This document shows, in pieces, positions 35,061-46,538 of a stretch of DNA of 64,000 nt. A model generated the notes under the pieces. That model was given only the letters and a program-made list of their open reading frames with translations, did no database searches and had not been told where the DNA came from. The position numbers were made by a program, and so were the translations under genes. This stretch comes from Symsagittifera roscoffensis (taxonomy: Eukaryota; Xenacoelomorpha; Acoela; Convolutidae): assembly GCF_963678635.1 (NCBI RefSeq), contig NC_087065.1, positions 18,117,623 through 18,181,622 on the forward strand, read 5' to 3'. Within the stretch, counting starts at the first letter, position 1. Each line of letters opens with the position of its first letter.

Positions 35061-36258
35061 TGTTCCGACTTTCGATACGAAAGTAACGGAATATTTGTGC
35101 TCGGGGTGGGTTTTTTTTTCTTCAGACAAATTTCGACTTTTTAACTAGCTATTTTTGACGGAATTTTTTTATATCATTCAAAAGGTATTGTTGTCCTGAG
35201 CTTAAATTTGAAAAGATATTTCACCTATGATCATTTTTCGTAAAGTTATGAGGGTTTAAAGATTGCCATTTTGGCCATTTTGACCAATTTGGGACAATTA
35301 ACGCGCGATATAGTTCGCGCTATTAACGCGTAAGCGGAGATTTAATCCGTCTTATAAATCGTTCCAAATTGGTTGAACGAAGCTTATTTGCCATAATTGA
35401 TGTGTTACAAGGAACAAAAACTATCTTTTTCTACTTTATATGGCGTGTGGGGGGATGATTTTAATAAAAAATTTCAAATTTTAGAAAAAAAAATTTCATT
35501 TTATTTTATTTCATATAATGTTTTTATGTTATTACTGCTGCTCCATAAACCTTCAAAAGCAGTCGGAACATTCAGGGCTTCGCCCTGATAAGAGCAGTCT
35601 TGTTTATTTTCAAACTGTTTCGTTTTATTTTTGAGAAGTGATGAGAAGATTTCAACAAAAGAATACAACTTCTCAATTGTATCAATCAATCAATCAATTA
35701 GGGGTATTTGATGACCGTCTTTTTTTTCAAAAATTGAATAGAAAAACAAACAAGACTGCTCGTATCAGGGCGAAGCCCTGAATGTTCCGACTGCCTTTTA
35801 AGGTTTATGGAGCAGTAATAAAATTCAAAAATTAAATGAAATTTAAATGAAAAAAATGAACAAAAATTTTTTCTAAAATTTTTTATGAAAACCATCCCCC
35901 CACACGCCATGTACAGTACAAATAATCTAATTTGCTCCTTGTAGCAAACCAATTATGACAAATAGGCTTCTTTCAACCAATTTGGAACGATTTCTAAGAC
36001 GGATTAACTCTCCGCTTACGCGTTAATAGCGCGAAATATATCGCGCGTTAATTGTCCCAAATTGGCCAAAATGGCAATCTTTAAACCCCCGTAATCTTAC
36101 GAAAAATGATCACAGGTGAAATATCTTTTCAAATTTGAGCTCAGGACAACAATACCTTTCGAATGATATAAAATTCCGTCAAAAATTGCTAGTTAAAAAG
36201 TCGAAATTTGTCTGAAGAAAAAAAAACCACCCGAGCACAAATATTCCGTTACTTTCGA
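35061..36258. mobile_element. Foldback element FB1 in the lectin intron
   Basis: Two arms of about 550 bp, 35061-35620 and 35740-36258, are reverse complements. Shared phrases include GGCTTCGCCCTGA, the AACGCGT palindrome region with TAACGCGTAAGCGGAG, TGTCCTGAGCT and CCGTTACTTTCG. The centre is a short unique segment. The outer tip TTCCGACTTTCGATACGAAAG is itself a small hairpin and is truncated at the right end. No transposase frame is present, so it is non-autonomous. Confidence 0.8.
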
Positions 36259-36675
36259 AATCACCTTAGAAAACGGATTCAAGAAATTATATCAATAGGG
36301 CGCTTAACGAAGCAATGAAATATGGTATTTCTAAAGTATTACTAAACTGTCATGGCTTAAATGAAAACTTGTTGCCCTATTGCCAGCCTGCTCGAAATTA
36401 TGCTGCTCGGAAATCTCGGAGTTTTACTCGCATCACGATAAACACGAAAATTGGACGCTCAAACGAAAACAAAGCCAACATCCGAGCTGTTCAGATCAGA
36501 TTTATTAGGCCAAAAAATAAGATTTCAAAAGATCTCTGAGAAGATTCAGCCCAGGCAAAAAGTTAAGATCTCAAAGGATCGTTGAGAATTTCTCAAACCG
36601 CCGACATCATTTCAACTGAGAAGAGAAGACCGTGGGGACTTTTCCATGTCTCCTCATTTTGTTTTAATCTTTTAG

Positions 36676-36889
36676 GAAAGCAACCATGTTTGGGCCCAAG
36701 AGTGTAGATGATCTCAAAGCAATCCACAAAGCATTCGAGGACACTCTTGGCAAAGCACCCTACTGGACAGGGTATGCAAAATTGAACACAATTGTTCACG
36801 ATGACGATGAGTGCATCCCACTTGACACCGAGGAGTTCCGGAGCATCAAGGATCACTCACTGATGCCAGAGGGAATATGGACCGAAACG
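36676..36889 (+). CDS. C-type lectin gene, exon 2
   Basis: The acceptor TTTTAG at 36675 starts an exon that continues exon 1 in phase. It codes FGPKSVDDLKAIHKAF and APYWTGYAKLN, the helix and 'WTG' strand of a C-type lectin domain, then DDDECIPLD and EGIWTETG. The 3' end is odd. The frame meets TAG at 36893, and no GT there gives a frame that joins exon 3. The best join leaves after ACG (36889), so the intron would begin GG or GA. Confidence 0.65.
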
Positions 36890-37181
36890 GGATAGTTTTC
36901 AGTTTTGAACTTAACGAGCTATCAAAAAATATATGAGCTAAAATAATTGGCACAGAACTAAATCTATGTCATCACTCCATTTTGAAAAATATCATCATAA
37001 TCAAAACTTTGAAAAGTTTGTCAAATCTGAATCTCAAGGCTCTTGATGATTTCACTAAAAAAAATTATTTATCCAGTTTTTGATAAAGACAGAATAAAAA
37101 TTTCAGCATAAACCATTTTTGCATGTAAAATAGTTTTATAGGTTTTTGAAAGTTTCTAAACTGAAAAAAAACACTTTGAAG

Positions 37182-37586
37182 GGACCTAGCCTTGAAAAAT
37201 CGAGTGGAAAATATTGCGTGAAAGGCAAAAGAGGAGGCGGACTGAAGGACGAAAAATGCAATGCAGATGACAGTTTCAAGGTCATCTGTCAGCATGATTT
37301 TAGAGAGGGCGATGGTGATGAAGATGACGATGATAGCAGTAATGGTGATGACAATAATGACAATGGAGATGGTGATAACGATGATGACGATGATTCTAAC
37401 AGTGGCGATGATTCTAACAGTGGCGATGATTCTAACAGTGGCGATGATTCTAAAGGTGATGATGATTCTAACAGTGACAATGACTCTAAAAGTGACGATG
37501 ATGATGACAATGACAGCGCCGGAAAAAAATCATCGCCTGATGAATCTAAAAAAGCAGACAGTGCTGATGATGGCCTACCATGCTGA
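37182..37586 (+). CDS. C-type lectin gene, last exon with Asp/Ser repeat tail
   Basis: From 37182 the frame reads GPSLEKSSGKYCVKG, DEKCNADDSFKVICQ, giving the final three Cys of the lectin domain in the usual spacing. After that comes a tail of about 100 residues made of Asp with Ser, Asn and Gly, including three exact DDSNSG repeats (37389-37450), ending LPC and TGA 37584-37586. The tail could bind cations or mineral, as acidic tails of secreted proteins do; that is inference. Confidence 0.7.
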   Translation, partial: GPSLEKSSGKYCVKGKRGGGLKDEKCNADDSFKVICQHDFREGDGDEDDDDSSNGDDNNDNGDGDNDDDDDSNSGDDSNSGDDSNSGDDSKGDDDSNSDNDSKSDDDDDNDSAGKKSSPDESKKADSADDGLPC

Positions 37587-37799
37587 AAACTTCGAACACC
37601 ATGCTCAAACTCCGAATATCATACACAATAAGAACAATTTAGTCATCAACAACTGAAATTATATTCTTGCGCTTGATTCATTTCATAAAAAAGAGCTCAA
37701 ACTTGGATTCCAACTTCAATTTTGGATTTTTTTCTGCTTCAATTAGTTCTAAAAATGTTTCCCATATGCCAAGTAAAGTACACATGTAGTAATGGAAAA

Positions 37800-37880
37800 T
37801 AATCCGTAAGGAAATAACTCGTTTCAGGGCGACACTTCGAATGTTCCGACTTTTCTTCACTGTCTATGAAATATGTTCCA
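37800..37880. repeat. Decayed foldback fragment
   Basis: A short stretch (TCAGGGCGACACTTCGAATG followed by TTCCGACTTTTCTTCACTG) matches the inner-arm ends of FB1 and FB2 with several changes. It is the remnant of an older insertion of the same family. Confidence 0.5.
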
Positions 37881-38079
37881 TAAAATGAATGACAAAAATT
37901 TAGAAAGAAGGAAATTTCAAAAATTTGATTTTTAAAACGCAATCTCTTAAACGTTATTTCAAGTACCAAGTTGGAAAGCATAGCAATCTCTTATTGACTG
38001 CGCAACTAAAATGACTTTAACCTTATGTAACCTTTAATTGCGTTTACTACCTCTATTGGCGTTTAGTTTGCTTAGTTAT

Positions 38080-39466
38080 TGTTCCGACTTTCGATACGAA
38101 AGTAACGGAATATTTGTGCTCGGGGTGGGTTTTTTTTTCTTCAGACGAATTTCGACTTTTTAACTAGCCATTTTTGACAAAGTTTTTTTATATCATTCAA
38201 AAGGTATTGTTGTCCTGAGCTTAAATTTGAAAAGATATTTCACCTGTGATCTTTTTTTGTAAAGTTACGAGGGTTTAAAGATTGCCATTTTGGCCATTTT
38301 GACCAATTTGGGACAATTAACGCGCAATATAATTAGCGCTATTAACGCGTAAGCGGAGATTTAATCCGTCTTATAAATTGTTCCAAATTGGTTGAACGAA
38401 GCTTATTTGCCATAATTGATTTGTTACAAGGAACGAAATCTATCTTTTTGTACTTTATGTGGCGTGTGGGGGGATGATTTTCATAAAAAATTTCAAATAA
38501 AAAAAAATTTCATTTTATTTTATTTCATTTAATTTTTTTAATGTATTACTGCTGCTCAATAAACCTTAAAAGGCAGTCGGAACATTCAGGGCTTCGCTTG
38601 TTATTGTTGTAGTATCACAACTTTTAACCTTAATTCTCTAGTTCTCTAGCTGACAGATTGATAAGAGAAAATTTTACATGCCGCAGTTTCATGAAGCAAA
38701 ACTATAAGGATTGAAATTTTTTGAACCACTTGATAAACGAAAATTATAAGAATATTCTGTTATTACTGCTCCACAGGCCTTAAAAGGCAGTTTGAACATT
38801 CAGGGCTTCGCCCTGACACGAGCAGTTTTGCTTTTTTTCTATCCAGTTATCCCAGTTCTGTAACTTTCGTTTGCCTACCAAAAAGTCTACCAATACGAAA
38901 TCATTAAGATTTCCTTCTAACTTAGAACAAACAGTGCACAAGACTTCTCGTATCAGGGCGAAGCCCTGAATGTTCCGACTGCCTTTTAAGGTTTATGGAG
39001 CAGCAGTAATAACATAAAACATTAAATGACATAAAATAAAATGAACTTTTTTTTTAATTTGAAATTTTTTATGAAATACATCACCCCACACGCCTTATGA
39101 AGTACAAAAAGATTGATTTCGTTCCTTGTAACAAATCAATTATTGCAAATAAGCTTCGTTCAACCAATTTGGAACGATTTATAAGACGGATTAAATCTCC
39201 GCTTACGCGTTATTAGCGCGAATTATATCGCGCGTTAATTGTTCCAAATTGGTCAAATTGGCAATCTTTAAACCCTCATTACTTTACGTAATATGATCAC
39301 AGGTAAAATATCTTTTCAAATTTAAGCTCAGGACAACAATGGCTTCCGAATGATTTACAAAAGTTCCGTCAAAAATGGCTAGTTAAAATGTCGAAATTTG
39401 TCGGAAGAAAAAAAAACCCACCCCGAGCACAAATAATCCGTTACTTTCGTATCGAAAGTCGGAACA
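38080..39466. mobile_element. Foldback element FB2
   Basis: Arms 38080-38600 and 38940-39466 are inverted copies of each other and of the FB1 arms. Both outer tips are complete: GTTCCGACTTTCGATACGAA on the left and its complement on the right, and the surrounding GTTAT/ATAAC is also inverted, so the true end may lie slightly further out. The 340-bp centre contains another partial inner-arm piece (38780-38825). No coding capacity. Confidence 0.8.
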
Positions 39467-39649
39467 ATAACGAGAATGCTTCACAGCGAAATGACCGTCA
39501 GGAAAGATATACAGCCTTGCTGAGCAGCTAATATGAAAAAAGAAGAAGGGAAAAGATGAGCAAAATTTAATGAACGCCAAATAGAAGATTTAAGCAAAAA
39601 ACTCAAATCTTCATATTGTCTCATCTTAGGAAAGGAATGAAAAAATTGT

Positions 39650-40215
39650 TTCGCTCAGAAAAAAGCAAGATAAAAAACATTGATATTGATTTTGCCAAAA
39701 TCTGGGATTTTCCAAAAATGTTTTTGGATCCGGAATAAACCCTACATATGAACGTTCTAGTCTTCAGCAGACATTACGATTACAGAAAGTCATAGAAAAA
39801 ATCAACGAACTATTTACAGATTTGGCTCAAAATTGTCCAAAGTTTGCTGTCTAGAGAATCTAGAAGCATGAATAACATGACAAACAGAGAAAGGCAGAGC
39901 AAACTTTGTAATGATGAACTCATAATGTAATAGTTCGGAAAAATATCGATATCAATTTTGCCGAAATCTGGGATCGTTTAAAATTCATGTTCAGAGCCGG
40001 CACAAACCTTACTACACTCGAACATTTTAGTTCGTCAGCAGATATCAAGATTACAAAAAGTCAAAGAAAAAATCAACGAACTGCTTACAGATATGGTTCA
40101 AAATTGCAGTACACAGAATTGGCCAAAGTTTGCTATTCATTAGGATCTAGAAGCAATACTAACATGAAGAATATAAAAAGGCGCAAAACAACTTTTTCTA
40201 ATGATCAACTCACAT
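39650..40215 (+). repeat. Diverged tandem duplication of ~280 bp
   Basis: 39660-39925 and 39930-40212 share an ordered series of phrases: GATATTGATTTTGCCAAAATC / GATATCAATTTTGCCGAAATC, CTTCAGCAGACATTACGATT / CGTCAGCAGATATCAAGATT, AAAATCAACGAACT..TTACAGAT, CCAAAGTTTGCT and TCTAGAAGCA..AACATGA. The copies are roughly 75% alike by eye. An 84-codon frame covers the second copy but not the first, so coding is not supported. Confidence 0.65.
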
Positions 40216-41094
40216 CCCAAAACATCTTTTGGCATATGTAAAACTTCACACGAAGGGAAGCAAAGATGCATTAATATTATGTAAAAACCCCAGTGGCATA
40301 CGATTCGAACAAAACTTTCCAAGCATAGAATACACCAACTTAAGAATATTTGAAAATCAGCAACGCACAAATTGTGGTCAACATTTCAAAAAACACATCT
40401 ACAATAGCTTTCCACAAAAGAAGGGCTATGCAAAACTTCTTGCTGAAGAGGATACTTTGCTAAACACTGTATAAGTGGGGAATGAACAAATATTTAGACA
40501 AAAGTAATTGAAAAGTCAAATACTAAACCAGAATCTAAGACTCAAACCTAATCTTAGTGTATCGTCAGGCTAGATTGTTGTAGAATCACGAAATTGATGA
40601 CGAACTAGAAGTGAACCAAAAATGTGAACAAGAAGTGAAAACAAATTTCAGATGTTGTATGTGCAGTTCGAATCAAAAAAAATATCTGAGCTTTTTTCCG
40701 CATGAGTCCGAGAAGTAAAAAAGACCTTACAGGTCCAATTCACAAAAAAAAACATTCTCTCTGAGTTAGAACCGATTTAACAAGCAAGGTTCCATTTAAG
40801 GGAAAAATCACTTTCTCGCGAACTGAAATTGAAATTCTATTTTTTTTCAAAATCTAACCTGTGGATCAAATTAGAAAAAAGGCAATCAAACACTCGTCAG
40901 TTCAATCAAGTTGTTAGGACGACAATTTTTGCTCAGAACACGATCATATTTGTTGAAGCTGAATTTCAGAAATTAGCCTGAATAACAGAGGTGGCAAAAA
41001 AAACCTACTAGGGAACGACATGTTATCATAATTAGATAAAAAACAGATATCACAACTTTGGGCTCGAACATTAAACCGTACCAGCGAAGTATGT

Positions 41095-41525
41095 CATGTA
41101 CCAATCAGCAACACTGCGAAGTTAGGGTCTGTGAATACCAACTACTGAAAGATGGACGCATCGAGAGACTATCAAGATGCTCAAAAAACTCCTTCAGTAG
41201 TCCAATAGTAGTCACTGCAAAGACAAATGGGTCAGTCCCACTAGCCCTAAATTTCAAATTTACCTTAACAGTTATCACTTGCGGAAATTTTTCGAATCTC
41301 TACATAATATAGCATCAGCAAGAGACAAAATGGACACAAATTCTATCTGGTTCTCTTCTATCGATCCAAATTTTCCTTCAGCCAAGAAGCTGTCTCTTGT
41401 ATAGCTCACAACTATTGTGTTTTTAACAAAGTCGGATGAAATTTTATAGGGTTGTATCGCTTTGAAACTGAGTTATGTGGATTGGACGATATGACTAATA
41501 ATGCCTCGGTGTATAATGCATAAGC
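41095..41525 (+). pseudogene. Ty3/gypsy reverse transcriptase fragment (element 3)
   Basis: The + frame 41058-41312 holds LLKDGRIERLSRCSKNSFSS followed by PIVVTAKTNGSVPLALN, the start of a gypsy RT ('L..G.IE.S.SP.SSPIV...K.DGS.R.ALD'). Further on, WFSSIDPNF (about 41350) corresponds to 'WFS.IDL..A', and GLYRFETELCGLDDM (about 41450-41490) to 'G.YRF...FGL..MP'. Stops and shifts separate these. No LTRs were found nearby. Confidence 0.65.
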
Positions 41526-42204
41526 CGTCTACCCTCTGTCGTTTCGACGGCTTACAAAATGTACAATCTTAAATCGTTTTCTCAACTTGAAAAACATGCT
41601 AGTTTCTAATCCAAAAAACCAAAAAAAATTAATCGAAGTTTGAAAAATGACAAGTTTGACGTGGAACCAAATCATGTGTTCACAAAACTTTTGCAACAAG
41701 AAATTTAATGGAACCGTAGTCGAGAATGGCGAAAATTTTGCATTGACAATCGTTCATAAAAGCACCCGTGCAAATGTAAACAGAAGTTCCAAAAGATAGA
41801 AAATCATGAAAATCTTTCGACTAGAAAAGAGTCGGCCTCGTTAAAAATCACGAATCTTTTTTACGGCCTGGGCACGCCAGTGGAGCAAGATCACTCTAAC
41901 AAATCGAAAACTTCAGCTTTCTTTACATTTTTTAGCGAAACTAAAATACAGCAGCACCGAACTAAAGCTGTTGGGCCTAGTTTTAGCTTCATATCAAATT
42001 GAAAGTTCCTACTAATGTTGTAATTATATTGATCATTTAAGAAACGGGAGGAAATTTGTGTTGAGCTTACACTTTTTGTACTTTTTTTAATTTCACGCGA
42101 AATCAGGTTCAAAAAAAGTGATCGGACTGGGTTGAGTGATAAACCATCTTGAAATTTTTCTCAATCGCGATTTGAAACATTACGAGGCCAAACTGTGCAT
42201 TCTC

Positions 42205-42580
42205 TGCATTGTAAGCGGAATCCGCAACAGGCCAAAATCAGTTTTGGCGCGGAATCCGCAACATCGCTACTTTTCTTTGATCTTCTATGCTGTTTTGCAT
42301 TCCACAAACAAATACCTAAATCATTGTACCGCTCAAAATTGCTCCAAAAATATGCGAATTTGCGGAATCCGCAACAGTACTTGTGGAATCCAGAACGGTT
42401 TGTGGAATCCACAAACAAATAACAAAACATTTGTATCGTTAAATTGAGCTGTTGCGGAATCCGCAACTGTAAGTGGAATCCGCAAATTGTAAGTTGAATC
42501 CGCAAATTGTAAGTGGAATCCGCAAATTGTAAGTGGAAGCCCCAAATTGTAAGTGGAATTCGCATTTTATTGCGGATTCC
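42205..42580. repeat. GCGGAATCCGC-containing repeat cluster
   Basis: Repeats built on TTGTAAGTGGAATCCGCAAA with a near-palindromic core (GCGGA-A-TCCGC). Four tandem 21-bp copies lie at 42462-42555, with single copies at 42215, 42250, 42360 and 42455. Related phrases occur at 47220-47400, 49960-50340 and 63480-63900, so this is a dispersed family. Open frames through it are artefacts. Confidence 0.75.
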
Positions 42581-42589
42581 ATTTACATA

Positions 42590-44270
42590 TAGGTTTATAT
42601 GTGGTAACGTTTTAATTTATATCTTTTGTTTACTACAGGTGTTCACCAACAACGGTTCACCAACAATACATGACGTCTACCAGTCTCAATTCGATCTCAA
42701 GTTCGATCTGACCAACTTCGTCACCAACTTCGATCCCAATTCCTGTAACTCAATTTCGATCGTTATCAATCGTTTTCAAACATAGTTTGATAAGTCAAAA
42801 TTTTCGGGATTATGTTTTGTTTTTGCAATTATTCACTGATTTTAGCAGTAGTTGTTCAAGTTTTGTTAATCTTTTTATCTAAAACGGATTTACTCAAATT
42901 AGTTTTTCTTAATAGATATTTACTTTCTATGAGCAAATTACACCAAATAGATAGCCTACTCTTTATGAGCAACTTTGACGAGCCGGCATATTTTCGGACC
43001 ATAGCACATACTGCATACAGTAAAATTAATACAGCAAATTACGATTAAATTAAAGAGATCAAATAACAACAAACTGTCGTAAGAAAACAGTCATGACAAC
43101 AAACAGTATAAACAGTTCGAGTTGTTCATTCCAAGTCATAAAAAAATCCTGGGCGGATAGTTATCCTCGACGGCATATCTACCACATCATGCATTTATAT
43201 GGCATCGGATTGTGCTTATGAGGAAATATCTGTGTTCGTTGAACTTGAGAGATTTGATCAGAGTGTCTAGCTCACGTTCGTTTCTTGCTGGCAACAAATC
43301 TCATTTTCCCCCGGCACAGAATCCCGATATTGATGGCATCCAAAAAGTCCTGAGGTCATACTGCAAAAAAATTTAGCAGCACACTGTGTGGATGATAAAC
43401 CAATGGCCTTTCTGGTTACTAGTGTAGCTGGAACCAAAATGAAAGTTTGTCAAGTTTTTTTCCTCATCAAGCCAACGCATCTTTTTATTGCCAAAAATTT
43501 CGCAAAAATTTAAACAATTGGGCGAGTAATATCACTCAGATTGCAGCTAAAGTTGTTCTAAAACGAAGCACGTGAGAATAAAAGAATAAATCATATTTGT
43601 TTTTGAAAAAACAACGAAATTGAAATTAACAGCCACAGACCAAAAAAATCTTCTTCAGCAAGCTCCGCCAAAACAGAAGCCATTCTCAGGGTGACATCCG
43701 CATTTTCGATGGAACTCATTCCAGCAAATGCTCTTTTCTTTGAATCATCGAATTTCAAAAAATCAACACGAAACCTTTCTCCGGCGCGCAAGATAGTCGA
43801 TTCTAGCTAAAATCAAAAATTAGACTACGATGTATAAATAGAATACGGTAAAATTACCTAGCTAAAATCACAAAATAGAATATAGTTATATAAAAGAATA
43901 CGGTAAATTGAATACCGATTAAAAAAGAATCAGTTGCATCCGGAAATGCAATTTTCAGGATTTCAGATGAAATCGATGATCATACAGAGTATAAGGATAG
44001 TTGGATGTCAATAATTAGTAGAATAAATACATTTTTGATTATTTACTAGATAATTTTACCTGTATTACACCGTTGACGCATGGAGCAAACTTCAAGGGAA
44101 TGTCACTTCCTGGCAGCTCAAAATAATCGAGGCGACTCAAAATATCTTACTGCGGTTTTTTTTTCGGTCTTGGGCTCTTAGGGTTTTTGTTGGGGTCTAG
44201 ATTTCTCAGCATCCGTAATCATGAATTTTATGAAATCGTCTGGCAGTGATTCTCCGGCGACTCGTTTCCT
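42590..44270. other. No supported gene
   Basis: AT-rich sequence with short frames only. A small internal duplication (GAATACGGTAAAATT / GAATACGGTAAATTG, with TAGCTAAAATCA) lies at 43800-43920. Nothing else supports a gene. Confidence 0.4.
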
Positions 44271-44279
44271 TGACTCGCC

Positions 44280-45133
44280 TTAGGACTCGTTTCTCAACTC
44301 GGAGTACCTAACGTATGAATTGCCACTGCATGATGGTCCATTCTCCGCAGTATCCTGAGGTTTGTCGACCAAACGAACTGTGCACTGGGACGCGAAAGGG
44401 TCGTTGATGATGGCAATCCTTTTTCTGACACTCCCAGCATGTTCAAAAAAGATCATCGAGTCCCTGTGCAGCCGTCTGGGGTTGAACGATATTTTATCTT
44501 TTCTCGAATTCCGCCTTCTGCTGATGACACAAATATCCTTGTGTTCGTGGAAATTCCATGCTGTTGCGTTTTCTTTTCTGTCTTCTTGGACACTAAAGAC
44601 GGCACTTCCCGGCCAATCAGACCATTTATTCTTTACGGACCAAAGTAAATGTCCAGTGCCTTCCAGTTCTCCATCATCATTTGCAGTGCCTTCTAACATC
44701 CCTGCGCCTCCGTCACCACTTGCAGTACCAGAGACGACATCATTTGCTCCTCCGAAACCGGTAACCCCTTTGCGAGCACCTCGCGACCTTTCGCCTTGCC
44801 AATTCCGCCGACATATGGGCAACCACATACCCCTCTGCGACATGTCCATTCAGGCCCCTCGATGGTACATCAGTGCCAGCCTCAGCGGTATCAACCATAT
44901 CCAGCCTACCTGGATTTCTACATGTCGGCATCACAGTATCCAAATTCTCCATGTCCATCGGCTTTTCCCCACTATCGAGAAGTTGAAAGACAACCGCATG
45001 ACCATCAGAGGCGAACCTACACTCCCACGGAACCACGAGCCCATGAACCACGAAGTTAAAAGACCACATGAATGACGAGCCCACGCAAAGCCGCAAAAGG
45101 GATCATGCTGAGCCAGATAATGTAGGCGAAATT
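44280..45133 (+). pseudogene. Pro/Tyr-rich coding-like region upstream of the SET gene (strand uncertain)
   Basis: GC content and composition rise here. On + the frame 44362-45075 holds a Pro/Ser-rich stretch (VPSSSPSSFAVPSNIPAPPS) and another + frame, 44796-45059, is Tyr/Pro/His rich (QRYQPYPAYLDFYMSASQYP). A minus-strand frame 44280-44849 is also open (189 codons). I favour + because a GTAAGT donor at 45134 and a TTTTTAG acceptor at 45218 bound an 85-bp intron leading towards the SET exons, but no frame passes cleanly through that junction. Either a pseudogene or misassigned exons. Confidence 0.35.
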
Positions 45134-45218
45134 GTAAGTTGAAGAAATAACTTCACATTACACAAGCCTAAAAGTTTTGGTAAACCAAATATTGAAACTA
45201 AATCATAATCATTTTTAG

Positions 45219-45493
45219 CAACCTGGAAAAGCCACCCGAGCCGAAATCCGATGATAAACGGGACTCTCAAAGGAGTTGTTTTACAGAATGTCCAGAAGTC
45301 GAATGACTGCACCGATAAAAGAAACGGAACTTTGACCCACAAAGAACAATTGACCATGTTCAGGGCCATTGTCACGTTTCAGTTCACTTGCACAGGGATG
45401 CTCAAGAAAATGATCATCAACACCACGGTACATGCTGTCGTCCAGGCGATTGTCAACATAGAGGAAAAAATGAAGACGATACTGTGGAGCTGA
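45219..45493 (+). pseudogene. Exon-like segment before the SET exons
   Basis: After the acceptor at 45218 the frame from 45251 is open for 80 codons (NGTLKGVVLQNVQKSNDCTD, EQLTMFRAIVTFQFTCTG), ending at TGA 45491. Its composition is protein-like but no domain is recognised. Its upstream phase does not fit the preceding exon without a stop codon. Confidence 0.35.
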
Positions 45494-45905
45494 GCATAGA
45501 ACCAGCAGCCTGTCAGTATCTTTTTAAACCTAAAACACTGATTTGATAAACAACGCTGATGACTCGATTTGATGACTCAGTTTTTTAATGTCAACTTCTC
45601 GTGTCTCTCACAGATTTCCAGTCTGGCTAATACAGGGTAAGAAATTGTAATTTACTGAGGCCAGAACCCATTTAAAGAGGAGCAATATGAGCTAAGTTGT
45701 TCAGCGGGCTTTTCGGGACACACAAAAAAAAAACATTTTTCGTCAATTCATTTGGGAACGCGGTGTTCCGGTTTGCTCCACTAGTTGATCAGTTCAAACG
45801 CCAGGTAGATCAATCGATATAAAATTTCAATGTCTTCCAAAGGGTTTTAGTAATCAAAATTGAAACCGACGTGGAAATGCATGTAATCATTTCGCTTTTT
45901 TATAG

Positions 45906-46425
45906 ATTAGCTTCATAAATCTGGAACAGCCGAAGCGCTGTCTCGCACGTAAGGTTGCGAAGCTTATGCCTTTGTCTACCAAACCCGCGTTCGCGATGGA
46001 AAAGCTGAAGAGGCAAGCTTCAGAATTTCACCAGAAATTGGACGGATACACCTACGAAAACATTCTGTTGGCAGTGCGATCCCGACAAGATTCTCAACGT
46101 TAAGTTCGCCAGGTGCAGCACGCACAGATCTTTGTTCAGCAGATGACGACCTCCCATGAGCTGTCAAGTGAAGTTACAAACTTTTACTCAAAGCCTAGGT
46201 GGGCAACATATGACCTGAGGAAGGTGATTGACCATGTGGCGAAGCTGCTCAATGATAGATCAAAGAGCAAGTTTCAGCCGCTTGAGAAAACCACAAGCCT
46301 GAAACACACCGCCAACGACATTAAGAGCTTTCCATATGAGGCTCAGGAAGGGTTGCAAAGTCGTGCATTGACCCAGAGCTGGATCGGCATATGTGATGAT
46401 GTGATATTTCCCGTCTTTGGAAGAG
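45906..46425 (+). pseudogene. SET-domain protein (KMT5A-like), first SET exon
   Basis: An acceptor (CGCTTTTTTATAG, 45905) opens a frame of 173 codons interrupted only by TAA at 46101-46103. Both sides are protein-like: MEKLKRQASEFHQKLDGYTY before, and SEVTNFYSKPRWATYDLRKV after. It ends ...PVFGRG, in phase 1, at a GT donor (46426). Joined to the next exon this gives GRG-LIAWQSS, the start of a SET domain ('GRGV.A'). The in-frame TAA suggests a pseudogene. Confidence 0.55.
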
Positions 46426-46538
46426 GTACTTTATAATATTAATAACTCGATAAATTTATCTTACTAATAAAGTTTCACTTTCGAATCAGTAATTTTTGAA
46501 TCGGTTCATTTTTCAATCAGTGATTTCTATTTTACTAG

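Noticed and set aside
37289..37510. Minus-strand Leu/Ser repeat ORF and + frame Met/Thr repeat ORF
   Set aside because: Both are shadows of the GATGAT-rich acidic tail of the lectin gene.
42161..42565. 134-codon minus-strand ORF with WGFHLQFADSTYNL repeats
   Set aside because: Produced by the 21-bp GTAAGTGGAATCCGC repeat; similar repeats at 63.6 kb give the same kind of artefact.
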